24,235 nt of DNA from Diplocarpon mali (GCA_024741835.1 JAENRP010000494.1:1-24235); one strand, 5' to 3'; positions 9,651-21,216 are shown, numbered from the stretch's first letter. Numbers and translations are program-made. Notes: generated by a model not told the origin, from the letters alone.

Positions 9651-10023
9651 CTAATTAGTGGTAGTACCTTTACTATAGATAGTAAGGTTATTAAACTGAA
9701 GAATTCTTTCTTGATTTAAGAAGTACTTAATTGTATTTCTGGCTTATCTTAAATACTAATTCAAACGTATAAAGTAATATTAGTTACTATTAAAGGGGAA
9801 AAGGCAAAAGGTATGCGAATCTAGCTAGAGTTATTACTTTAAAGGTAGATACTATCCTTTTCTACCTGCGTTTTATTATATATTACAATTAGGGCAAAAC
9901 CGGAGTGCAATCGGTATCCCGATTATAATTAGATAATAGCGTAATAATACGTAAAATATAACTATATCGGACTTCTTTCGGACCCTATTAGGGCGTAGAG
10001 TAATATTCGGACAATATTAGGAA
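9651..10023 (+). other. CopC leader, with a possible primer binding site at 9659-9668
   Basis: This is untranslated sequence between LTR1 and gag. TGGTAGTACC at 9659 resembles TGGTAGCGCC, the complement of the initiator tRNA-Met 3' end, with CG changed to TA. It begins 8 bases after the LTR end, so the assignment is tentative. The gag start is not certain, because an ATG here may have become ATA (for example at 9958 or 9964). Confidence 0.45.
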
Positions 10024-13000
10024 ATGATTAAAGGGAGACTATTAATACTACTTAATCTAAGGCAATCCTAGGCATTAAAGGACCTTGAAAGAGATATAAG
10101 ACCTTAAGAGGATCAACCTAGCGAAGAGGCCCTTAGACTAAAAGACCTATACGCAAAGAACTTCCGAAAGATATTATAAGATAGCAAAAGGAGAGGGTTA
10201 TACCTTGCTAAGGACTTTTAAAAGGAGTTTTAAGATTGGACAGTTAGCGATTTTAAATCACTAGATAAGGATATTTAATAACGCTTAAGGGACGACCTTC
10301 GGTACTATAGAGTATACATTTAATATAAGAAGGGCGTTTCGATCAGCTAAGCACTTTTTAATATAGTACACTAAGAAGGGAATAAGTGGCTAGAAGATCA
10401 GCTAGAATCATAGACTTAAGAAGTACTAAACTCAATTATAGTATAATCTTTAAGATATGAAACAAGGTCTACTTTAGAATTTGCCGAATTTATGCGAATA
10501 AGCGAGCCACTTGCTTAAAGGGTTACTATAGCTAAATAGGAGATACTATACTAAGACTTACTTTAGTAAGGATACCTTAGATATAATAATAATACTTTAT
10601 AAGATAACCTATATAAAGCGGATACTTTAAGATAAACAATCAAATAATATAACCTTAAAAGAATACTATATTAACCCTAGTTAGGACGAACCCTAGTTAT
10701 ATAATACTTAAAGATCCCGAATTTAATACTAATACCGCTAATCTAATTAAAGGATAGATTATTACTACCCTTTACTATAAGGAGGGGTTTAAAAGCACTT
10801 TTAGACTTAAATTAGAGTGACGCTTAATTATCCTAGTATATTATAGAACCTTTGACTTTAGATTAGGCTAAAACTCTTATAAATTTAAGTAAGATATATA
10901 CTAAGGAAACTTAGTACTTAAGCGGTAAAGATTACTTCAATAAGAAGCTTTATATATTCGCCAATTTATATTAAAGAGCCTTTATAGACTAAAGTATATA
11001 GTATAAAGCGTTTACTTCTATACTATAAGACTTAGCCTTAACTTACTACTATTAGTACTTATAAAATAAGAACTTTAAGTTTACCGACTTAATAGAAGCT
11101 ATTCGGGCCAATTACAAGACTAAAGAGAGAAGTAGTAGATTCCTAAGGAGGTGGTTTCGGCTGACATTTGACCTATTCTAATAAGAAGACTATTAGAGGG
11201 GGAAACCGATCCTGACCTAACTTAAGAACTATACTAAGGAGCTGCAAAACTTGCAATTGGGCCTATATACTAGTATAAGGAACGATCGATCTATTAAAGA
11301 TAGACTTATATAAGGTATTTCCGAGAATCAGCTATTCTAAATAGCACTTTTTAAGCTATTAGCAACGTTCCTAGCTTTATTAGATAGCTTATAAGCTTGC
11401 GTAGGAATAGTTGCCTAGGACGGACCATTTAAACCCTAGTACCTTAGTTTAGCTACTAATAGACTTTGATATTATTTGGCTAAAGAGTAAGGGCAATCTA
11501 TAATATACTTTTTAAATAAAAAGATAAAGTTTACCTAAGGTAATAAGAGAAGAATAACCTTCTAATTAAAACCAGGCTATATAGGGTGCATTATATATTA
11601 GAAAAAGGACTGCTATAATAGTAAGCACTTAAAAGAAGAAAGAGCTGCCTAAAAGTCTCGCTATATAGTAAGCCGATAAGCCGAAGGGTATAAGCTAATA
11701 GATAAAATATATAAGGCATACCTCTTATAAGAAGAAAATAGAGTATATTCAAAGGGCAATAGGACTAATAAGGAGGAATAGGAAACATCTTTAAAAGAGG
11801 AGGACTAAGCAATTAGCGACCTTAAGGATAGTAATATCAACTTTACTATAGTATTCCTAGCTTCTAATTAGGAATATGACTCAAGAACTATGCTTAACCA
11901 GCTTGAAAAGCAAAAGGCTAAATACCTCTTAACGATAAGGGTTAATAAACCGATATAAACAGACCCTAAGGTATTTATAACCTAATAGATAGATCAATTC
12001 TTTTAAGGATTCCTAATCGATATAGGCGCCTTAAATAAAAATATAAGAGGAATTAACTAATTTAAAGCCTTATAAAATATATAAGACGCAGTTCTAGCTT
12101 CATTCGGCGCTGAAAAGTATAAAATTACCTTTAGGGCAGGTTTGCGAAATGCAATTAGTAAGATAACTATTTAAATACTAATAGGCCCTATAGAGTTCTT
12201 AATTATAAAGGCAGATATACCGTTTTTAATTTGCTTATAATAATTCGATAAAATGGGAGCTAAATATAATAATCTGCGCAATTTGCTTATAATTAGCAAA
12301 GAGAAACACTTAATCGTTAGAAAACATAAGTACTTATAGCTCTTACTTAATATAATAGAGCAACTTCTAATAACTTTAAAGGGTACAATCGATATATACT
12401 ACTTAATAGAAATAGAGATCCGAAGGCTATATAAAAGATTCGGATATCCTTTAGTAAAATGCCTTAAATACCTCTTGAACTAGGCCGGTTATAATATAGA
12501 CTCTAGCATTATAGTAAAAGTAAAGGAAATATACTAATACTACTAACTTTACGCTAACGCCCTTTATAAATTCCGATTTAAGCTATAAGATAATATTAAC
12601 TTTAATTATACTATATATATTAATATTGCTTAGTTTAGTAAAAGGAACGCCCTTTATATAATTGACGAAGCAATAGGATTTAGGGCCATAAGGTTCTTAT
12701 AAAAGGGAATAGGAGCATATTCGGCCGACGCAGTATTTCAAGCCCTTAAATTAGCTTAACTGGATACGTATATTAGACCTTTTAATTTTATAATATACAA
12801 CTATAGCATTAACTTCAACTCGGCAGAGTTCAAAAGCTCTTTAAGATCTATAGGAACAACCCTTAAACTGGTTCCTATAGAGGCGTACTACTCTATCGGC
12901 AAGGTCGAATGGTATTATCGCCCTTTAAGATATGCCTTTAAGATAATAATAGCTAAATACCCCTAATTAAGCGACGATAAGAGGCTATAAATGGCCGTTA

Positions 13001-15306
13001 AAGCAGTTAATAATATAGCAAGGCCTAATAGGATGATTCTTACCTTACTTGTTTTTAGGGCATATCTAAGGCTGATTGAACTAGATCTACCAAATCTATT
13101 AGTAAAATAGAGGGCAGTAATAATTAAAAAGGCTATAAAGGAAGTAAGGAAGATCTATGCTACTTGCAAGGTCAACGACGCTTTAGGCATAAGGAATAGC
13201 CTTAGAACCACTTATATCTACGATTTAAGGCTAAAAGTCCTAGTATTAGTATATTAGGAGAAGGGAGGATAGATAGGCCCATTTGAGTTCCTAAGCTTAA
13301 AGAACGAAACTTATATAGTTAATATTAGCAGTAGAATAAAGCACTTTAGGTTGATAAGCGTACGCCTATTTAAAATCGATAATAAAGAAAACTGCCTAAA
13401 GGAAACTAGAGGAACTAAACCCAAGGATCGAACGACTATTGAAAGGGAGTAGAACGCAACTGACGTTGATAAAGAAGTAGAGCCCTCTTACTTAATTAAG
13501 CCGCAACTTAATAGCTGCAAGCAATTGCCAAAAGTATAAGTTCCCTTTATTAAGCCTATTTCCAGCCTTTTTATAATCGATAATAACTATAATACTAAGA
13601 TATAGATATCCTTTAAAGTAGATGATAAGTTATATATAGTTAAATCGGAGGTATTCTTAACAAAGAAGGAGAATAGGGACTAGGAACTGTCGCAGAAGCT
13701 ATAAGCAGAAGGCAAGATTACCACTTTTAAGTGCCCTTTTTAGTAATCTCGCTTAAAGGAGTACTAAGGGCTAATAAACAAAGGGGTATTTGTGCTAATA
13801 AATAAAAATGACCTTATAGTAAAAGGCAAGAGGATCTTCAAATCGAGAATAGTTGATAAGATAAAAGGGAAGGAGATAGATCACCTATTTAAGAAATCAC
13901 GCTTAGTTGTATAGGCCTAGAATAATACTGGTAAGAAGGAGGAAGGTATAATTACTTAATCCCTAACTATTTAATAAGCAAGCTAACGCCTTTTAGTATT
14001 ACTTTTAGCATTAATTTAGGAATACTTTAAGGAATAGGGTAAGGAGGGCATTTTCGGCCTATAGGATATTATATAAGTATATACTTAAGCAGCTTTAAAG
14101 CTACTATGCGATATATTTGTATTTCTCTTATAAGATATCGCTAAGCTATTCCCTATAGGTACGGTCTTTAAAGTAGTGCTGCCGCTCTATAGCATTCCCG
14201 AATTAGGAAACTACTAGTTTAGTACCTATTATAAGTACTATTATAGCAATCTTAATATAGCTAACTCAACTTATAACCCCTATTTATTAGTAACCTTAAT
14301 CACTTTTCCCCTTTTTAGCGTAATAGGAATATAGATAGATAATACCTTAATACTTAGAGAGGCAGACTTCTTAAAAAAGGAAGAGGATAAGATCAAAAGG
14401 GTAGGATTCCTTATAAAGCTAATATAATACCTGTTGAGTATTAAATTACTAGCTTTTAATAGGTATATTATTTCTTAAGAAGGGGATATAATATATATGC
14501 GATAAAAGGGCTAAGGCTAAAGGCTGGAACTAGTCGATACTTCTTAAGAGGGCTATAAGTAATAATACTTAAAGTAAAGAGCAAGAGGAGCTTATTTAGC
14601 TATAATCTGCTAGCTAAAAGCTTCCTTCGATTTATTAGCTATAGCCTAATATTAGGATCCGATAGTTTAAGATATAGAGAATTTGAATAAGCGATTTAAA
14701 TAGATCTAAAACAACCTCGAAAGAGGCCTGACCTACCTTGCTATTAATTTGCAAAATACTAAACTATTTACATTTATTAATGGATCTTTTGCTAATAATA
14801 AGGACTTAAGCTTGCAGATCGGCTATATTATTGTACTAGCTATTAAAAAGGAAGGAGAATCGCAGTTTACTTTAAAAGGCAATATTCTATACTATAGCTT
14901 AACAAAGTATAAGAGAGTGATGAGAGCTATACTGGCCTTTGAACTGTATGCTATAGTAGTAGGTATTAATATGCTGGTTTCTATAGCTATAACGATCGAT
15001 ATGGTAATAGCTAAGCTAAGTCTACCCTGCCTCCCTACTATTATATATATAGATTCCCTTTCCTTATATAAGTATATTATCAAATTGGGCATTATAAAGG
15101 AGAAGCGTTTAATAATCGATATAATAGCTATTCGATAATCGTACGAGAATAAGGAGCTTATAGAGATATATTGGATCGATAGCGCTAGTAACCCCGCTGA
15201 TGCTATAATAAAAGCCAATCCAAATCAGGCCCTTTAGCAACTGGTGGACACTAATTCGATAACTGTTAGGAAGGAGGGATAGGTACAAAGGCCTATTAGG
15301 GCATAA
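10024..15306 (+). pseudogene. CopC Gag-Pol polyprotein, about 1,760 codons, RIP-decayed
   Basis: All recognisable domains lie in frame 1 with no shift. The Gag region includes KDLERDIRP (10078), YFNKKLYIFANLYQRAFID, then RFLRRWFRLTFDLFQ-like residues (about 11140-11175), and a knuckle remnant GCIIY.KKDCYNSKH (about 11584-11630). The protease site FLIDIGALNKN (12010) has DIGA at 12019-12030 for DTGA. Integrase follows: EIRRLYKRFGYPLVKCLKYLL (GAG-preintegrase, about 12415), IIDEAIGFRAIRFL, IGTTLKLVPIEAYYSIGKVE, and a C-terminal GPFEFLSLKNETYIV. RT has KSRLVV, ALKLLCDIFVFLL, VVLPLYSIPELGNY and GI*IDNTL at 14326-14346, where the catalytic pair reads DN. RNase H has LFTFINGSFANNKDLSLQIGY and WIDSASNPADA. 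The chosen start, ATG 10024, is only the first in-frame ATG of the block. The stop is TAA at 15304, or possibly TAG at 15325. Confidence 0.9.
14749..15138 (+). other. Longest stop-free stretch of CopC RNase H
   Basis: This 129-codon stretch is in the true Gag-Pol frame and happens to have escaped stops. It covers the RNase H core: TFINGSFANNKDL (first catalytic region, where the family has TDASFANNKDL), ILAFELYAIVVGI (the SELYA motif with E retained) and IIYIDSLSLYKYI (TDSKSLY, with D retained). It is not an independent gene. Confidence 0.85.
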
Positions 15307-16802
15307 CTAGACCTAAAAAGGTCCTAGATTAATAATATCCGATATTTTTAATTGCAAGCTATTAGCAATTTTTTTTCTTTTATTTTACTATAAGATATAT
15401 TCCTATACTTACTATTACTACTTTCTTTTATCTTTTCTTACTTACTTATGTGTATTTGCATTTATTTTATCACTCTAGTAGTACTTAAGAAGGAGGTTAT
15501 AGTAAAGCAGCGATTATTATATTGCTAAAGACAACGATCTACTAACGATTCCACCCTTAATAAGCACCTATCCTAAGCACTAGGATTCCTAGGGCGCAGT
15601 TCCCTAGCCGCCTAAGACCTAAAGGCCTTATTACCCGAAATAGCGATTAAGTTGGCCTATTCCTCTTAAGCTTATACTTAAGCGAGGGCGGCTGCGATCT
15701 TTACTAGATTGGGTTTATTTAGATCATTGAGATCTAGATTCCCACCCTTTAGGAAGCTTTTAAAAGGCATCTATCTGCCTTTGCCCTTTTAGCAGCGGAT
15801 ATTATTAAAGGGAGCCTAAGAATAGCCTTTAGCTAAGTTGGATAGCCCTTCTATACGTTATAGGGAGCCGAGTACTTCGGCGCCTTAAGTCTTAAGACGC
15901 CCGAGGGTAGCATTACCGCCTCGAATAGCGCGCAATAGATCTTGCAAATAGTTAGTTATTAATATTAGATAGATTTAAGGGTACTTATAGCTTGCTAGGT
16001 ATTCGTAAGGTTGATACTGCAGTAGAGGGTATAAGCTTCGTTTAGCTAAGCTAGCTAAAGGGCATTTTAAGTCTTTAGGACTATAGAGATTTATATTTAA
16101 GTCTCTTTAGATTGAATTCGGGCCGCCTCTTAGATCGCATTAATATTGCTACTAACCTAAGTATCTTAAAGGACGATATACTTATCTTAAGCTTAGATAG
16201 GTATTTAAAATAGATATCTATTAAAGGTTATTAGAGTATAAGGATATTAGAGGGCACTTATTAGGATATACTTTACCTATTACATAATATAGTAGTTATA
16301 CTTTTTAAAAGTAAGAGTATTAAATGCGTATATATAGCTGGTATTATTCTTACTAGCCTCCTTTCTTAATATTACTTGCGTATAACATACGCAAAGCACT
16401 TGAAACGCCTTAGGTAGGTCTTCTGGATTGCATTTGAGTACTATTTAAGTCAGCGATATATATATTAAAGGGGGTCGGCTAATAATTGGAGCACTTACTA
16501 ATAATAATAATAGTATTAATAAGATAAGATAAGATCTACTATAGGGTTAATTAACTTAAAAGCAAAAGGGGGAATCGACCTACTTATAAGAAGTAGGAGT
16601 TAGAGTTAAAAGATCAAAGGAGGAGGGAAGCTTGATATATATACCTTTTCAAAGGCCCCTCTTTTCCCTTCTATAGATTATTATGATTTATAGCCATAGT
16701 GGATTACAACTCTAAATAACTCTTTAATAAAGAGTCTCGAACCTACTAGAACGCAACCGGACTATAATCGCACTACTATAAGGCTTAAATAAAGACTTTA
16801 GA
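15307..16802 (+). other. CopC 3' region between pol and LTR, possible extra decayed ORF
   Basis: This is about 1.5 kb of internal sequence with no recognised domain. It starts with a T-rich tract (15360-15460). From about 15579 to 16440 one plus frame reads almost continuously if TAA/TAG are taken as former Q or W codons. Examples are AFKRHLSAFALLAADIIKG and, after an apparent former Q codon, GAEYFGALSLKTPEGSITAS. Only two TGA codons were met. The minus strand is also open in the GC-richer part (15840-15930), so the coding strand cannot be decided by eye. Short TAA/AAT microsatellite-like runs lie at 16498-16530. Confidence 0.35.
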
Positions 16803-17049
16803 TTGCTTTTATCACTTAGACACCTTTCCTTTCCCTCTTTGCTATTTGCCTTTATCTTTGCTATTCTACTTCTTATATACTATCCTTATTACCTATTATA
16901 CCTGCCTTTGCTATTAAGCTATTTGTCTTTGCTATTTTATTCTTTATTGCTATTTGATTATTTACTACCGATCTGCCTCCTTTATATATCTGTTTTGCGT
17001 ACTTCCTTATGCGAATTGAAAAGGTCTTTTTAAAAGAGAGTACTGCTAG
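16803..17049 (+). other. Pyrimidine-rich low-complexity tract before CopC 3' LTR
   Basis: A run of imperfect TTTGCTATT-type repeats gives a 76-codon open stretch coding almost only L, Y, I, F and S. The composition explains the open frame, so I do not call it a gene. A purine run AAAAGAGAG near 17034 may include the polypurine tract; it is 8 bases or so from LTR2. Confidence 0.5.
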
Positions 17050-17348
17050 TATTGGTACGCAGATTCCTATATAGGAGGCAAGCTGCCCTTGTTCTTAGGG
17101 TCATCCTATATAGCTGTACCATATACGATATAAGGGGTTTCGTATGTATTTCGGACGGCTGTTTAGCCGGAGGACTTCGGAAGGATATCTATATACGATT
17201 AGGAAGGACTATAGGAGGGAGTATATTTATAGGTATAAAAGTAATTTCTCGGTCATATAGAGATAGACAGATATTATAATAGATTCTTTTTAATAATAAG
17301 TACTTTACTATATTCACGTGAATATCGATTACCGGTATAGAACCTATA
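17050..17348 (+). repeat. CopC 3' LTR (299 bp)
   Basis: It starts TATTGGTACGCAG (TG of LTR1 mutated to TA) and ends AGAACCTATA. Its 3' part is better preserved than LTR1: 17310-17325 is a perfect 16-bp palindrome with CACGTG at its centre. LTR1 has TATATA there. Confidence 0.95.
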
Positions 17349-17353
17349 TTGGC
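17349..17353. repeat. Target-site duplication of CopC, right (TTGGC)
   Basis: It is identical to 9347-9351 and marks the CopC insertion site in Gyp. Confidence 0.95.
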
Positions 17354-17802
17354 CTAGGATCTTTAATACAAAGTATCCTATACTTATTAATATATATAAT
17401 CTTAGTATTAATAAAACGATAGAAAAGAGGACATTTATTGCAATACTTATATAGAAGGCAGTTGGGTTCCTTATTATTGTAAAAGTTGTAGGTTAGTCTT
17501 CTTCTATTACTATTCCCTTAGTATTTTATAGTATTAATATTAGCAGATTGCTAATTAGGCTTAATTTCTCCTTTTTTAGCCAACTATTACATTCTTATAT
17601 TAGCTGGTTATTCTAAATGATGAAAAGTAGGAGTCTAGTAATAAGAATTACTAAGTTGGCTTATAGCGGCCGAGTTTTGCCTATTACTAAATTAGAGAAT
17701 ATGCTATTTTTCCTATAAGAGATTATTAATCCTAGTTTCTAAGCTTTAGATTTAGAGTTCTATAAATTAGGTCTTAAGTTCCTTAATTCTAGGGTTAGAT
17801 CT

Positions 17803-17826
17803 CACTCTTAGGTTAGGACCGCGAGT
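17803..17826. repeat. 24-bp palindromic motif, Gyp copy 3
   Basis: CACTCTTAGGTTAGG then ACCGCGAGT, in frame inside Gyp gag. It differs from the consensus only by transitions and one or two other changes. Confidence 0.7.
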
Positions 17827-18564
17827 AAAAGGTATAACTATTAGGTTTTTCTTTGCCTTCTCTGTAACTTCCAAAGCCTTTAAGTGTTCTTGGACTAGGC
17901 TCTTAAGGTCTTTAGTATAAGAGGGAGTAAGGGCTTTTTCCTACTCTATAGTATTAATAGTTCTTTTATTAAGATCTGATTTTAAAGCAAAGGCCGAGAA
18001 TTCCTTAAATAAGGCAAATGTTATAGAATCTTACTTATTAATCCTAAAATGCTTAATAATCTTATTTTTAAAGCTAATAGGTAACCCTAGTAAGAAAAGG
18101 CGACCTCTTTTAACTTTACTAAGTATTTTCTAGCTAATTAAGGTATTCGATATGCGAGTAAAGGTCTGATAGTAGTTCTTAAGTTCCTTAGGAGTATAAG
18201 TGATTAGAATAAATTCCTTTAAGAAAGCTAAGGTATCGCGGATCTGCTATCTATCAAATTCTTGGAATTCAGACTTAAGGGCCTTAATAAGAAGTTCCTA
18301 TAAACTATAAGTTTTCCATTTAGGGAGGGATTTGATTATATCTTTACTTATATAGTTATAGTAGTAAGGAAGCCGAGAAATCATATCCTATTATATAATA
18401 CTAAAATCGTAATAAGTTTCCTTATATTACTTAAGGAAATCAGTAATATTAGCTCTTATAAAGTAAGGAGCGCTAAAGGAATTAAGGAGGGGAAAGTGAC
18501 TAGTAATAGCTTTAAATGCAGCTATTATCGTTTTATATTAACCGTTTAGGTTGATAGAATCCAT

Positions 18565-19500
18565 AAGGGGCAAAGGGGAAGCTTTGATATTATGAGATTA
18601 ATTGCTAAGAGGAGTACTTCGAAATTTAAAAGGATTTAAAGAACGTTTAGAATCCGAGTTAATCTCAAAGTGATTAGGACGAGTTTGAAAAGATTCAAAT
18701 AAAGGGTTAATAGAAAGTTTAAAATTTTTTTATTTTCAGTATTTTCAAGTATTAATATTAAAAAAGTAGGTAGCGGCCTTAAGTTTTTTAAAGATGTCTT
18801 TTTATCCTTTTACTTATAGGCTAGGCCTAAGAGTAGAATTCCGAATTCTGCTAAAAGTTTAATCTGCGTTTGCTAAGAGATTCTAAGTAGATGCTAAATA
18901 GCTAATAGGAGCGTCGCAACTAATTATAATAAGATAAGGTTTACTTAATTAAGGACCAATTTCTAAGATAAGGTTTATATGCAAGATTCTTCTTAGCCTC
19001 TAGGCCAATTCCTATTAGTCCTTAGAATAAAGGGGTCTTTAGAGACGATTCTAAGGCAATTTTTAAAGTTCTATTATCTTAAGGTAGCTGAATTATTAGA
19101 TTCGGATTTCTAAGGATTCTAAAGAGACACTTCTAATTAGAGTTTGCGCTTAGTATTACTTAAGTACTCGAAACCACTACTATCTGAGATTGCTATTATA
19201 AGGGCTATTAAACTTTTTATACTAGAAAGTCGAAAATTCCGAGAATCTCAGAGTTGAGGAGAAAAAATAAGGGTTTTTTAAAGTGGAACTGAAAAGGGAA
19301 ATTCTAAAGTTATTAATAATTGCTAAACGAAAATCGATAGTTTTAAATAACTAAGCGATTAAGGATAAGGTTTTTAAAGTTGATTAAAATGCTATAAGTG
19401 TTTTAAAGATGTATTTTTCGAAAGGCCGGTCTTTTATCTGCGAATTAAGAGATCGATAAGGTTGTATAAGGACAAAAATCTTAAGAAATCGGTCCTTGCG
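18565..19500 (-). other. Gyp leader with possible upstream reading frame
   Basis: This is the region between the 5' LTR and gag. One minus-strand frame from about 19210 to 18725 has only TAA/TAG stops (for example EYLSNTKRKL, then RIVSKDPFILRTNRNWPRG). It is not in the gag frame. I recognise no domain. It could be a frameshifted gag N-terminus or a chance open frame. Confidence 0.35.
18812..18834. repeat. 24-bp palindromic motif, Gyp copy 4 (23 bp)
   Basis: ACTTATAGGCTAGGCC then TAAGAGT, in the Gyp leader. It keeps the TAGGCTAGGCCT core intact. Confidence 0.7.
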
Positions 19501-19746
19501 TAAGTCATTAATATAAAACAAAAGGGAGATAATATAAGAATAGGCCTAAAGGAAGACTTAAAAACAAAAGGAAGAAGCACTACAAGCGGGCTCTCTTAGA
19601 CAAAGTATTAGGAACAAGTCCTAAGTATAGGGTGTATTTAGTACTATGGCGCTGCGCGCTATCTTTACATATAAAAGATGGCCCTTTTATCCTCCGACCG
19701 TCCTACGCCGATCATATGATATATATCATAAGACCCATCCATCTCA
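19500..19746 (-). repeat. Gyp 5' LTR (inner end not resolved)
   Basis: On the minus strand it probably starts TGAGATGGATGGG at 19746. CopB coding sequence begins at 19747 in frame, which supports this boundary. There is an A/T palindrome ATGATATATATCAT and a TATA-like segment (CTTTTATATG on the minus strand, TATAAAAG on the plus strand, 19670-19677). The inner end cannot be fixed, because no second Gyp LTR is in the window. Confidence 0.6.
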
Positions 19747-21216
19747 GGTCTCTATAATAGAGTACTGAAATTAAGGCTTATCTTTAAAATAAAAAGAGAT
19801 TAAAATAAGGAAATCTCTTAATAAAGTATCAGATTTATTATATAAGGCTATATATAATAATAAGGTCGAGATTATAATTAAACCTTTATTAGAGTATATA
19901 AATCTATAGTTTAAAAGATTGCAATTGCGCTTATAGTACTATACGACTTTAAGCTAGATGAGTTCGATATTAAGATAGCTTTCCTTAATTTAAAAGCTGA
20001 CTTTAATATCTACGTTAAGTTACCTTTTAAATATATTTAAGATAAGATTGTTCTTTTACCTTAAGACTATTATCTTAAGCTTCTTAAGGCCTTATATAGC
20101 TTAAAGTAATCTTTACGACTATAGTAAGAAAAGCTATAGTCTAAGTTATAAAAGCTCGATTTTCAACCTTTTAATACTAATAATTGCGTATATATCAACT
20201 GCGCCTCTTAGATTCTTATTATTATATATATCGACGACTTCCTTATAGTAGTTAAAAAGGGTAATATATATAATAAGTTTAAAAGAGACCTTCGCAACCT
20301 CTTTGAGATTATAAGTAGCGAACCGGCTAACTACTTCTTAAGAGTACGTATAGTTAAAGATCGATAAAATAGAACGATCTTACTTTATTAAAACGCCTAT
20401 ATTAATAAGGTTCTTAAACGTTTTTATATAACTACTTATAAAAGCGTACTAACGCCTTTTGCTAATAGCTATAAAGCTTATATAGTTAAATTTAAAGGCC
20501 AAGCCATTCTATAGGAAGTAAAGCTATACTAAGAGATCTATGGTTCTCTATAGTACCTTACGCACTATACGCATTAGGATATACTATACTATTGCTCTAT
20601 TCTTAGTAAATTCCTTACTAACCCTTTGCTATAATATATAGTAGCTTTAAAATAAGTTTTATAATACTTCTAGGAAACGCGATTCTATTATACTAACTTT
20701 AGAAGTAAAATAACTGACCTAGAGCTTTAAAAACTATATAGCTATTACGATTCTAACTAGGTAGGTGATAGAGGAACTAGAGCCTCCTATTCTAAGGCCG
20801 TCTTCTTCCTTAATAATAGCATAATCACCGCCTCCTTTAAGCGATAAACTATCGTCGCTCTCTTATCTATAGAAGCAAAGTACGTTACTATATGCAAATT
20901 CGTATAAGAAGCCTCTTAAATACGCTAAGTACTTAAGGAAATAGGCTATAATAGCGACGACGCTACTAAAGTCGAGATGATCTGCGACAATTAAGAAGCC
21001 CTTTATCTTATTAAAAACCCCGAATATTACTAAAGAACGAAGCATATTAATATCAAGTTTTATTATATTTAGCAAGAGCTTCGGAAAGGCCATTTGGATC
21101 TCTAGTATACTAATACCAAAGACAACGCTGCCGATGGACTTACTAAGAGCTTAAATAGCTTTAATTATACCGCCTTTATCAAATTGTTAAATATAAAGGT
21201 TCTGCATCTCGATTAA
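19747..21216 (+). pseudogene. CopB reverse transcriptase-RNase H, RIP-decayed, 5'-truncated
   Basis: Frame 1 is continuous for 490 codons to TAA 21214-21216. It opens with VLKLRLIFKIKRD*N (compare W.FK.K.D..G), then LDEFDIKIAFLNLKADFNIYVKLPF (the copia D-V-K-T-AFL.G....IYM..P motif, about 19958-20030), LLKALYSLK (ALYGLKQ), and IIIYIDDFLIVV with an intact YIDD at 20227-20238. Next are FLRVRIVKDR and YGSLQYLTHYTH*DILY. RNase H has YSYYDSN*VGDRGTRASYS, VALLSIEAKYVTICK (STEAEY) and RTKHINIKFYYI. It ends DNAADGLTKSLN, the usual ADILTK motif. Stops replace Q, W or R. Pol is about 0.2 kb from its LTR. Confidence 0.92.

Larger units (their letters stand above)
9352..17348 (+). mobile_element. CopC, complete Ty1/copia retrotransposon (7,997 bp)
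   Basis: It has two 299-bp LTRs, a perfect 5-bp target duplication, and a single-frame Gag-Pol in copia order (Gag, protease, integrase, RT, RNase H). About 1.7 kb of sequence follows pol before the 3' LTR. The family resembles the fungal copia group whose RT region carries LQTDDT in place of a plain YVDD. It is inserted into the Gyp element between gag and protease, in opposite orientation to it. Confidence 0.95.
17349..18564 (-). pseudogene. Gyp Gag, RIP-decayed, interrupted by CopC
   Basis: This encodes the capsid/nucleocapsid protein of a gypsy element. The likely start is ATG at 18564-18562 (MDSINLNG). The core of the retrotransposon gag domain follows: FSAPYFIRANITDFLK, ISRLPYYYNYISKDIIKSLP (compare RI..LP.Y......DYVK.LP) and ALKSEFQEFDR. 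Next comes FLKEFILITYTPKELKNYYQ. Further on are a charged linker (KDLKSLVQEHLKALEVTEKA) and, near 17430-17360, a zinc-knuckle-like segment YKYCNKCPLFYRF ending ILCIKDPRP. The frame then passes through the CopC insertion point and resumes at 9346. The copy of the 24-bp palindrome at 17803-17826 encodes TRGPNLRV. The frame is also open upstream of the chosen ATG for about 45 codons. Confidence 0.85.
17349..19746 (-). mobile_element. Gyp (Ty3/gypsy) element, 5' part: LTR, leader, gag
   Basis: On the minus strand this holds the 5' LTR (from about 19746), a leader of nearly 1 kb and gag. It continues at 9346 after CopC. The upstream neighbour is CopB RT sequence that resumes at 19747, so Gyp is inserted into CopB. 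Confidence 0.85.

Noticed and set aside
14892..15218. Open frame of 108 codons, minus strand
   Set aside because: It is antisense to the CopC RNase H domain, which is clearly encoded on the plus strand.
16803..17033. 76-codon hydrophobic open frame
   Set aside because: A TTTGCTATT-like low-complexity tract explains both the open frame and the L/Y/I/F composition.
20863..21093. Open frame of 76 codons, minus strand
   Set aside because: It is antisense to CopB RNase H.
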